In this document: positions 55,384 through 64,000 of the stretch, one piece after another
Numbering within the stretch: position 1 is the stretch's first letter
Layout: each line of letters begins with the position of its first letter
From: Gambelia wislizenii
Lineage: Eukaryota > Chordata > Lepidosauria > Squamata > Crotaphytidae
DNA length: 64,000 bases
Assembly: GCA_030847615.1 (NCBI GenBank)
Contig: JAUMIR010000005.1
Location: forward strand, 113,365,116-113,429,115
Direction of reading: 5' to 3'
Made by a program: the position numbers and the translations under genes
Notes under the pieces: model-generated
Database searches by the model: none
What the model saw: the letters and a program-made list of their open reading frames with translations, nothing else
What the model was told of the DNA's origin: nothing

Positions 55384-56564
55384 TATGAGGCCTGTCTATT
55401 AAATAATGAGACTGATACAATAACCATCTTTATTTATATGTATTATAATTCTAATGCTTGTCCCCTTCAATATACTTTCTGTTCATTCTCACACACCAAT
55501 GCAGTCATGTTTTCCACTAGTCAAAGGCATGGAGCAGTTTCTGTCAGATGTTTCAACACATCTGCTGTTTTCTTCTTTACTGTATCAATTGACTCAAAAC
55601 ATATTCCTTTAAGCACCAACTTGATTTAGGGAAAAGAAAAAAGTCTCATGCTGCCAAATCTGGTGAATACAGAGAATGTTCAAGTGTAGCAATATGTTTA
55701 TTGGCCAAAAACTGCTTCACAGAAACTGTTGTGTAAGCAGTGCATTGTCTTAATGAAGAAACCATTTTTCCACAGTTCTGGCTCTTTTTTCCTGACTCTT
55801 TCTCTCAGATTTGTCAAAACTTCCTTATAATAGTACTGTTTCACTGTTCTGCCTTCTGAAACCCATTTTGCCAAAATTGTGCCCTTGATGTAAAAAGAAA
55901 CCCAACAACAAACAATGACTGTGGATTTGAATGTAGACTTTCATTGACATGCTTTTTTCATTCTTGGTGATGATGGTTTTTTTCAGTGTATTGACTGTCG
56001 TTTTGTCTCAGGATCATACTGGAAGATCCAGGCTTCATCTCAAGTGATGATTTGTTGAAAAAGGTTTGGGTCCACCTCAAGTTGCTGCAGAATGTCAGCG
56101 CAAATTTCCTTGCGGTACTCTTTTTGCTCTGGTATAAGAACCCTAGGGACCGTCTTGGCACAAACTTTTCTCATGTTGAGATCCTCAGGCAAATTTTTCC
56201 ATGCAGTGTCTTTGTCAATGTTCATGGTTTCAGCTATTATTTGGACATTGCTTGGCAGTCTTCTCAAACAATCTCAATGATTTTTTCCACAATTTCTTCA
56301 CCTATTGAACTAATTTTTTTTTTACTAAAAATTTCAAATTGAAATATTGTTCAACTTTTAAACTTAGCACTTTTCCAGCACACAACAGACAACACAGCTG
56401 CTTTAAATGATGACTAACAGTTAATGGAATGGCCAAGAGTATTGATGTTTGTCATGCAGGTTCAGATATGTTCAAGGTCACCACTCAAGTATTCATGATC
56501 CGTTCTCCCTAATTTGTCTGAAAGGTAGAAACACAGTCTCATTATTTAATAGACAGACCTTATA
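55384..56564 (-). mobile_element. Mariner-type DNA transposon
   Basis: Element 55386-56562 (1177 bp). The left end TGAGGCCTGTCTATTAAATA and the inverted right end TATTTAATAGACAGACCTTA agree for nearly 30 bases (on to ATGAGACTG). TA stands at both borders (55384-55385 and 56563-56564), the Tc1/mariner target duplication. The size is normal for a full-length mariner. The transposase lies on the minus strand and is dead. Confidence 0.93.
55640..56345 (-). pseudogene. Mariner transposase, decayed
   Basis: Pieces in several frames. The DNA-binding part reads AETMNIDKDTAWKNLPEDLN then MRKVCAKTVPRVL, and EICADILQQLEVDPNLFQQI follows. The catalytic region is DEAWIFQYDPETKRQS (first catalytic Asp region, near 56000-56040) after an in-frame stop. 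Downstream are YIKGTILAKWVSEGRTVKQ-like residues and SVFTRFGS-like residues near the C-terminus. A cut-and-paste transposase of the mariner family in origin; stops and frameshifts prevent function. Confidence 0.85.
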
Positions 56565-56659
56565 TTCCCCCCTTATTATAAGAAATCTGCACTGGCTTCC
56601 CTAGAAGTGACTGTTAAGAGACCAGTCTGATTATTGTAATAGTTAAGGCCATGTGGAGA

Positions 56660-58035
56660 AGCAAGATTTGGTTTTTTTTTTTTTTAAATTTATTTATTAT
56701 TTTTATTATAAAAAAGATTACATAAATCTAAAAACAGAAAGTCCAACATAACATATAGTTTCTTACATTTTCTTCATCCGTTCTCTGCAGATCAGCACAA
56801 AAATTGGTAAACAGTCAACATTACACCTAAATTATCTTTAAATTATCTGTTTATCTATGTTTTATATCTGACTTCCCTTCTGGTGTCTTCTAGTATTTCC
56901 TTTCTCATCTTGTATATCGATTTCGTACATTTAATCCTGGCTTCTATATTTCCTATTCTATTTCCCTTATATACCTTATTGTTTTTGTAAATTGACTATA
57001 TATGTTCCCATATACTACATGAAAAGTTGTAAATAATATTAGTATTAAGTATTGAATATTAAGTAGTGAATATTGTGTCTATAACGTGTTCTTTTTTGTT
57101 GTTTATTTTCTTCCTATTCTTTTGTTGTTGTTGTTATTGTTGTTCTACTCAGTTAATATTTTGTTCAAATATAGGAGTATGTTGCTACTTTACCCCATCT
57201 ATTCGTTAGAAATGTAACAAGGGTTGTCCAATCTTTATCATAATGTTCCATTTTTTCTCCCTTTAATAACATCGTTAATCTATCCAAGTTTAAGGACTCA
57301 TACAGCTTTTCAAGCCACTGATCCATTGTGGGGCATTCTTTATTTTTCCACAGTCTTGCAAACGTAATCCTAGCAGTTGTCAACATATAGAAGATGATTT
57401 TACCATGTTCTTTCTCCAAGTTCTTTTCTATCATTCCTAAAAGGAATACTTCTGGTTCCCATTGCAGATAAATATTCAGAATTTCTACTATCATTTGTCG
57501 AACCTGCTTCCAATATTTGTTTGATTTTTTACAGTTCCACCACAGGTGGAAGAATGTTCCGTTTTCTTTTCCGCATTTCCAACAGTTATTCTGGGCTCCT
57601 TTATACATCTTAGAGAGTTTACTGGGTGACAAATACCATCTAAAATACATTTTGTATAGATTTTCTCTTAATTCTTGACTAGACGTTCTTTTGACTTGTT
57701 TTAACCACATATCTTCCCAGGCTTCCAATTGTATTGCATGCCCTATATTTTGTGCCCATACAATCATATTTGGTTTGATTACATCCTCTTCTGTGTTCCA
57801 TTGTAGTAATAATTTATAAAATCTAGAAATCATTTTTCTATTCCCTGATTCCGTGATTGTTTCCCAAAGTGAGTTCTTTGTCATAATACCTGTAAGTTTA
57901 ACGTCCATCTTGTATCTCTCTCTCATTTGAGCATAAAGATACCAATGACAGTCAAGACCCCCCTGTTTCAATTCCGCTTGGGATTTCATTATGTACTTAT
58001 CTCCTTCTATATTTAAAATAGCAAGATTTGGTTTT
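56660..58035 (-). mobile_element. L1 LINE, 5'-truncated, 16-bp duplication
   Basis: AGCAAGATTTGGTTTT stands at 56660-56675 and 58020-58035. Between them, on the minus strand, is the end of L1 ORF2, then a 3'UTR (56690-57164) and a poly(A) tail (T run from 56676). This is a textbook target-primed insertion: truncated 5' end, A tail, direct duplication. The small number of frame breaks suggests a fairly young copy. Confidence 0.95.
57165..58019 (-). pseudogene. L1 ORF2 C-terminal part
   Basis: Open over about 285 codons to the normal stop: MISRFYKLLLQWNTEEDVIK, GHAIQLEAWEDMWLKQ, MYFRWYLSPSKLSKMYKG, then the Cys-rich domain NNCWKCGKENGTFFHLWWNC (CxxC...HxxxxC type). FLLGMIEKN and ITFARLWKNKECPTMDQWLE follow. 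The endonuclease and RT core are absent through 5' truncation. The open frame continues about 30 codons beyond 58019 into flanking DNA; those residues are not L1. Confidence 0.93.
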
Positions 58036-58324
58036 AAACAGCAGGAAGTATAGACAGACTGAAGAGAAATGTAAAAAGAATGTAGAGTTGTTGCTGAAAA
58101 CTGTAGTTCCATGTTCAGTTCCAGAATGTCACCTTCAACTTCCTCATCTTCATTTCAGGAGAAAATGAACAGTTCTCCACCCCTAGGCTTCTTTGGATGC
58201 TGATGGCAAAAGGTGCATAATCCTACATTGTAGTGGTGGTTAGATAGGTTGAAGTTGAACTAAATCTTGTGAAGATAAAGATGGAACTTGACACTGAGCT
58301 GTGTGCCTTTTTAACAAAGGACTG

Positions 58325-58440
58325 TTGCTCCAGATGTTGATGGATGGCACTATCAGCCTTCTGACAGCTAGGCAATGGCTAGGGATGATGGGAGTTAAAG
58401 CTCAACAACATCTGAAGGAATACAGGTTTCTCACTTCCCT
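58325..58440. mobile_element. Palindromic hAT-type MITE
   Basis: GCTCCAGATGTTGATGGATG pairs with the inverted CAACAACATCTGAAGG, and AGGGATGATGGGAGTTAAAG lies between. This is a very common lizard MITE type. Confidence 0.75.
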
Positions 58441-58499
58441 TGTAGCTTATGGTTGAGTACTTTGAAGAGTATCTTCAAAAGTACTTTGAACTTTTTATA

Positions 58500-58741
58500 A
58501 TTTTGAGAGGGATGTGTCATCCCTGTGCATGGACACAGTTTCATGTCATAGGATTTTCACTATCATTTTTATGCAGATGACACTCAGATTTTCCAGAGTT
58601 TTAATTCAATTGATGCTACTGTGTGGAAGTCCATGACTGACTGCCTGTCCAGTGTTTCTTTGTGGATGACCACCCACTGTCTTAAGCTGAATATGGATAA
58701 AACAGAGATCTTAGTGCTTCAGCCTGGCCATCCAGTACTTT
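58500..58741 (+). pseudogene. L2 LINE RT fragment
   Basis: Reads HYHFYADDTQIFQSFNSID (RT motif C, YADD), TDCLSSVSLWMTTHCLKLNM then DKTEILVLQPG. Nearly identical to 61502-61740 and starts at the same point. Confidence 0.85.
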
Positions 58742-59579
58742 GAGTCTGCTAAACTCAATTCAGATTCAACAAATGCTGAGAAAAATTTAAAATAAAATTT
58801 GATATTTTTTTCTTAATGATAAGTTTTAAAAACACATAGAAAAATTTATTAATAAATAGTCATCATTTTATGAAAAAGTACAGTAATTAGTAAAAAGGTC
58901 AGTTTTAAAAAAACTTTTTAGGCTGAAATATTAACTTTCCCCCCACTTAACATCATTTTTATCAGAAGGAGTGATCTCTTTTTTTGGGAAAAGAACATTC
59001 TTGTACATAAGTTATGTTGCACATCAAAGACAGAAGGATATGAAATCTGTGATAGTTTTTAGTGAATCATCTCTGTCTCTGGTAGAGCTACGTGATCCGT
59101 TTTTGATCATATTTTAATAGAAACATGTTTTATACTTGCCTTCTCATTAAGCACAGTACTACAGCAGCATTGTAAAATAATAATGCAGAAACAGGAAGGG
59201 GGGAATCTTATAATTTATTAGTCATTTTGAAATCCAGAGCCCTTTGCTGTCACTTCATAAAAGGGTGTGGAAGATGTTATAAACTGATGGATGCAAGATA
59301 TGTGTTCTATTCATTGAACAATACATATCATCAGGTTCCCCAAAATATGAACATTTAATTAATGATGGGCAGAACTGTCTATCAGCAGTTTGCCATAGTG
59401 CTCCACTGAACATCTTGGTCCATCAAGTCCAGTATTGCTTGTTCTGACAGGCAACAACTTGTATATAGGTGAGAGTTGTGTTCATTTCACTTTTTGATAA
59501 GAATTTACTGACTGATGCATTTTTCATTCCACACAGATAGGAATGTGTGCTTAGCTTTTAAAAATTAGGCTTTGAATCC
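58742..59579. other. Unassigned AT-rich stretch
   Basis: No gene recognised. Confidence 0.45.
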
Positions 59580-59650
59580 CTATGTTTGAGAACCACCTTG
59601 GGTCCCATATTGGGAGAAAGGCAGGATATAAATTACATAGACAGACAGAC
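59580..59650 (+). mobile_element. L2-like 3' tail
   Basis: AACCACCTTGGGTCCCATAT, GGGAGAAAGGCAGGATATAA and ATTACATAGACAGACAGACG: the 3' end of a reptile L2 with a short repeat tail. Confidence 0.65.
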
Positions 59651-59889
59651 GAAATCATCTACTATGTCTATGAGCTTACATGAGGGTTGCCACCTCCTTT
59701 TTTCCTGTCAGGTGCTCATCTTTAACAACTGTATGGCAGGCAGGGACAATATGATGCTTTCCATGCTGGGTATAACTGTACCTCTTGGAGGTATACACTT
59801 ATCCTTGCTCATCCTATATGATCCAAATAGCAGTGTTCTTCAAGGAGCAAGCACATGCCTCTAAAACAAAATGTAGCATGCATGTGACT

Positions 59890-60340
59890 ACATACGGGAT
59901 ATCTCCCATATTATCAGATTTGATGAGGACATGGAGAGAGCCTTCTTCATTGGCTACTCCCAGGTTGTGAAATGCTTTCCCACAGGAGGCTTGGTTGGTC
60001 CTCTCTCTCTCTCCCCCCCCTCTTTTCACCAACAGGCAAACACCTTTTTATTCAGGCAGACTTTTGGCTCATAATTCATGTGGCAGAAGGAGCATTTCAT
60101 GGGCTGTTTTTATCTTTTTCTTTTTTCTTTTTTTTTGGGGGGGGGTTATACTTTAAAGATATTTGAAACTGTTTTAACATTTTTAATAGAATTGTTTGTT
60201 TAATTTTTTAAAACAACTTTGCTACTAATAATTTTTGTTTGTTTTTAGCTGTACTTTGTTTTTCATTGGATGGAAGCTGCCTTGGATCCTGTGCAGAGAA
60301 AAAGATGGGGTAAAAATTAAAGAAATCAAATGAATATAAA
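59890..60340 (+). pseudogene. L2 LINE 3' end
   Basis: RT C-terminal residues RTWREPSSLATPRL, stop, NAFPQEAWLV, then GKHLFIQADFW. A 3'UTR follows, ending GGAAGCTGCCTTGGATCC ... GGGGTAAAAATTAAAG. CT and T runs interrupt it. Confidence 0.65.
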
Positions 60341-61499
60341 TAATATGTATTGCTCTCTACATTAATATCCAAATACAGGGTTACACATTGACTCTGCTAC
60401 ATGACCCTTAAGTTCAGTGGCAATGTTGGCCAACAGACTGTGCAACCAATTGCACAACCAAACATACAATTAAGTGCTCATCTGAAGGAGCCAACTTCAG
60501 CAGGGTCAGATAGATACACATTGGCAAAGGATGTACAACTGTATACATGTTGGTACCACATGTACAGGCCTGCTTCTTTAGCTTTGAAATAAATGCAGAT
60601 ATCATGCACTCGCCAAAAATGTGTAACACACACACAGGATTACAGCCAATATTTCAGCATTCCTTACAATAGTTTTATAGATTAGGGCAGAGTTATTGTC
60701 ACTATATTGCAGATGGTGATTTTGAAACTGCCTTGCATCTAGTGAAAGTTTGGCTGCGGGGCATCATACCTTGCAGTTCACAATCTTAGGCACTTTGCTT
60801 CGCAAGTTACTCTATGATATAGATTTCAGGGGTATAAAAGTGTAAATGTATAAAGGTGTAAATATAATGTTCATTGGAAAAGAGAAAAGAATGATTATAG
60901 TGTGTTTAGATTAAGAGGAAAAATGTATTAGTGTTAAGATAGATAGTTTTATTTTTGTATTAGTAAGAAAAGAAGAAAACTATTTTTTTGCGTTATTGTT
61001 ACGGCTTTTTGCGGTTGGGTGTATTTTTCAGTAGAAAGGTCTTATTTCAATTTTTAAAAAAAACCTCAACCCCCCCCCCAAAAAAAAAATAAATTCCCAA
61101 GTGGTACAGCATCTCTTATCTGTTCTTGGGTGTTCCTTCAATCATTGGCAAACTTGTATTGTTCTCTGAGAGCATTGCTCTAGTCATGGTCCTCATTACT
61201 GCTTCATTCCAACTTTCTTTGTGGGGCTCCATTCATATGAAACTTAGAAAGCTTTTATCCATGATATTTGCTCTCAGAAATGCAGTTTGGTGGCTTTAGA
61301 AAAGAAAGGGAATTTCTCAATACCTAAACATTACCAAAACTATAGAACTTTAAGTAATTTTAATAGGAGCCAAATTTTGGCCATTTTGTTATAGGGAGGT
61401 AAACTGTTCTAAGAGAAAGGAGCTGTTGTTAGTAGTAAGATAAGCCCCTTCTAAAGAGATTTGTGAAAATATAATTCTTCTCAGATGATAAAACTTTTT
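60341..61499. other. Unassigned stretch
   Basis: No gene recognised. A C-then-A homopolymer lies at about 61071-61089. Confidence 0.45.
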
Positions 61500-62239
61500 T
61501 TTAATCTTGAGAGGGATGTGTCTTCCCTGTGGATGGACACAGTTTCACGTCATAGGATTTTCACTATCATTTTTATGCAGATGACACTCAGATTTTCCAG
61601 AGTTTTAATTCAATTGATGCTACTGTGTGGAAGTCCATGATTGACTGACTGTCAAGTCTTTCTTTGTGGATGACCACCCACTGTCTTAAGCTGAATATGG
61701 ATAAAACAGAGATCTTAGTGTTTCAGCCTGGCCTTCCAGTAGCCTCTTTTTCATGATCTCTACTGTTTGCACATTGGCTCCTGTCTTGATTGCCAGGAAG
61801 TCCTGCTGGATGATCAACCCGCTGGATGATCATTTGTCTCTGTGCCCCTTTATTGGGGTGACTGAAAAGGCATGTAATTTCCATCTCTTGAACATCCATA
61901 GGATCCGTAGGTTTTTGACCATCAAGACTGCCCATTTGCTTGTCAAGGCCTTGGTTATCTCATAATAGTCTACTAGTCTACTGTAATAGTCTACTAGTGG
62001 GTTTGCCTTCCTAGTGGGTTTGCCTTCCTGCTTTCTTCCTCCTCTGGTTTTAATCCAGAATAGTGCCCTCCGGGTTGTTTTAAATCTCCCCAAATGTTCA
62101 CATGTTTCTTTTCCTTATAGATCCCCTCACTGGCTACCAGTTCAGGCAAGGGCTTATTTTAAACTTTTGGTTTTGGTATTTAAGGCTCTGCACTCTAACC
62201 TCCCCCAGTACCTGCCAGTTCCGATGGTATGGTACCTCT
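61500..62239 (+). pseudogene. L2 LINE RT, left part of a split copy
   Basis: Includes HYHFYADDTQIFQSFNSID near 61570, LKLNMDKTEILVFQPG, RRFLTIKTAHLLVKALVIS, and LIQNSALRVVLNLPKCSHV then SPHWLPVQARAYFKLLVLVF. These are the RT catalytic core and thumb region of an L2. The copy is frameshifted and contains a small local duplication (TAGTCTACTAGT near 61968-61996). It breaks at about 62239 where another LINE enters. Confidence 0.85.
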
Positions 62240-63275
62240 CTCTCTCTCTCTCTCTCTGGCTTTTCTTCACAAACGAAGATTCAGGAAGGACTCATCCCGC
62301 ATTTTCTGCAAGCGCGCTGATTACTAGAAAGGCCAATCCGAGATAGACAAGTCCGGTTGCAGAAAGCACAGCAGAATGTTTCCTCGGGTGATGTTACCGG
62401 GTTGTGATTCTTTCTGCGTTGCCATTTCTCTTCAAGACTGTTCGGCGTGAGTTCTCAAATAAGGCTGCAGCATTGTGGATAGTGCATCTCCATGCCTCCC
62501 GATGTGAGGCCAGGGCGGACCATTGTTGGTGATCAATTTGGCCAAGCCTGAGATGTTGTTTCAGGGAGTCCTTGTATCGCTTTTTTGGAGCACCCCTCTT
62601 ACGCTGACACGTGGCGAATTCTATCTAGTACATGTAGAGTATTATTTTGGGGAGGCGATGGTCCTCCATCCTAGACGCATGCCCTGCCCAGCACAGCTGT
62701 GTTCTCAATATCATGGCCTCAATGCTGGTGATCCCTGCTTGTTCAAGAACAGCAACATTCATCACATAGTCAGTCCAGTGTATATTTAGGATTGTGCGTA
62801 AATGCTGGTGGAAGCATTTGAGGATTCGTAGGTGGTGGCAATAGGTGACCCATGTTTCAGATCCATAAAGGAGAATAGACAGTACAATGGCTCTATACAC
62901 ACTGATTTTTGTGTTTCGCCTCAGGTGTTTATTACTCCAGACTCTTTTATAAAGTCTTCCAAATGCGCTATGTGCCTTTGTTAATCTGTGATCGATCTCT
63001 TTGTCAATCTTGGCATCTGAGGAGATTATGCTTCCCAGGTAGGTGAACTGCTGAACAGACTTAAGCACAGATTTCCCGACGGCAATGTGGGGATGGTGGT
63101 GTTCGTCCTGTGGTGCAGGCTGGTAAAGAACTTCTGTTTTCTTCAGGTTGACTTCCAGCCCAAAGAGCTCTGCAGCTGTTGTGAAGCAGGATGTTAGGTG
63201 CTGCAGAGCTGCTTCTGTGTGGGCAACAAGGGCAGCATCGTCAGTACAGACTGTAGATAGTTTACAGTCTTAGTG
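62240..63275 (-). pseudogene. LINE insertion in reverse orientation (same family as 19308)
   Basis: The left edge is a (CT)n run, the mirror of the family's GA-rich 3' tail, followed by the mirror of GAAGAAAAGCCAGAGAG. Reading on the minus strand gives TDDAALVAHTEAALQHLTSC (RT motif C region), FGLEVNLKKTEVLYQPAPQ, VQQFTYLGSIISSDAKIDKE, LLYGSETWVTY and HWTDYVMNVAVLEQAGIT. A gap near 62630 then joins to the RGAPKK ... C-terminal Cys/His part. It holds sequence deleted from the 19308 copy, so the two together cover more of the family. Confidence 0.85.
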
Positions 63276-63610
63276 CGAGCCCTCAGATGGCTTAAGTTGC
63301 TTATTGGCTGTTTCATCCAACACATACAGGTCTGTCAAGGCTGCAAACCTTCCAAGTCCTGGCTCTGCATTTGTGGAATGGTCTTCCTTTGGATCTCTGG
63401 CTGGAGGAGAATCTTACCCATTGTCATAAAGGGTTGAAGACCTTCCTCTTTGATCCACCAGATTAATCTGCTGAGTTGTGCCCAAAGTTGCTGAGATGGG
63501 TAGTGACTGGCAGGGTATTGGGGATTGTATTTACAGAGCTATGTTTTATTTTCCTTTATTATATAGGTTGATGTTCCATCATATGGTGAAAAATCCATTA
63601 TAAATAAAAA
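63276..63610 (+). pseudogene. L2 LINE, right part of the split copy
   Basis: Continues the L2 after the insertion: LHLWNGLPLDLWLEENL-like residues, then KGLKTFLFDPPD. A 3'UTR ends with TGTTCCATCATATGG and ATAAATAAAAAATAG. Confidence 0.65.
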
Positions 63611-63708
63611 ATAGATAAACAAACATTATTATGTATAAATGACAGAATGTCAGTAAATCCATGTAGGTGATGGTTCATCAATATAGTTAGCATTGAATAG
63701 TTTACCCT

Positions 63709-63710
63709 GA

Positions 63711-63750
<40 letters not shown>

Positions 63751-63752
63751 AA
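63709..63752. repeat. (GAAA)n microsatellite
   Basis: About ten tandem copies. Confidence 0.97.
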
Positions 63753-64000
63753 TATCCAGTCAAAAGGTGGGAAGTGAGAGTTTCAATCATGAAATATTTG
63801 TCTGGCTATACAATGGGAAACTTTCATCTACCATTTTCTACTTCATTCAGTGACAAATGTGCTTTCCCAGTGAAATCAACAAACAAATCTTTCCCTGTGT
63901 TCTTTTCCTTCTGTAGAAGGAATATAGAAGATTGGCTAAGCAGTTGTCTTTTTTCCTAAGGAAAACAGGCACAGAAAATGATAATCCTGTTCATGAGCAG
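63753..64000. other. Unassigned stretch
   Basis: No gene recognised. Confidence 0.45.

Noticed and set aside
57165..58112. Host gene of 315 codons
   Set aside because: It is the L1 ORF2 C-terminus; the first 30 or so residues come from flanking DNA outside the target duplication.

Overview
This is a nuclear vertebrate sequence, most likely from a squamate reptile and perhaps an iguanian. That is an inference from its repeats: BovB-like RTE, CR1, L2, a reptile-type L1, Penelope-like elements, Ngaro (DIRS-order) retrotransposons, a 5S-derived SINE, tRNA-derived SINEs, mariner, and many Tigger, hAT and fold-back MITEs. I found no functional host gene, no multi-exon host gene and no RNA gene. 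The only host-gene sequence recognised is a dead 5'-truncated retrocopy of EIF3L at about 29.6-30.6 kb. The window reads as an intergenic or intronic stretch built almost entirely from transposon debris.

Layout. 0-18 kb is mostly unassigned AT-rich DNA with SINEs, a hAT-like element with decayed 8-bp flanks (3367-4403), one copy of an unnamed LTR-like family (5513-6363), a CpG-rich MITE with TAA flanks (9762-10358), Tigger-type MITEs and palindromic MITEs. 18.4-21.5 kb holds a BovB-like fragment, then a LINE copy with a 13-bp target-site duplication in which endonuclease is fused in frame to the C-terminal part of the RT protein, then an L2 tail and a near-perfect hairpin MITE. 23.3-28.3 kb holds a 5S SINE, the second LTR-like copy in opposite orientation, a Tigger MITE, an internally deleted Ngaro copy and a LINE 3' fragment. 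29.6-33.3 kb holds the EIF3L retropseudogene, a CR1 3' end, a MITE, and a hAT MITE containing a SINE.

34-39.3 kb has two related LTR-like repeats and two tracts of degenerate TGTGCAAAA-like sequence. 39.5-45.5 kb is the centrepiece: a near full-length minus-strand Ngaro retrotransposon. In transcription order it has a GC-rich leader with tandem repeats, gag with a CCHC/CCCH-like cluster, RT with RNase H, tyrosine recombinase, and an uninterrupted SGNH-hydrolase frame. RT, gag and recombinase carry stops, frameshifts and deletions; the hydrolase frame does not.

46-64 kb holds a CR1 ORF1-like fragment, a Penelope-like element with RT and GIY-YIG endonuclease, a CR1 RT fragment, an insertion with a 13-bp duplication and internal inverted repeats, further MITEs, a mariner with both terminal inverted repeats, a 5'-truncated L1 with a 16-bp duplication, and an L2 split by a reverse-oriented LINE.

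The parts do not form a host pathway. Their interest is the nesting order, the modular Ngaro pair, and several repeat families I cannot name. Most element boundaries are read from short repeats and remembered families, not from alignments.
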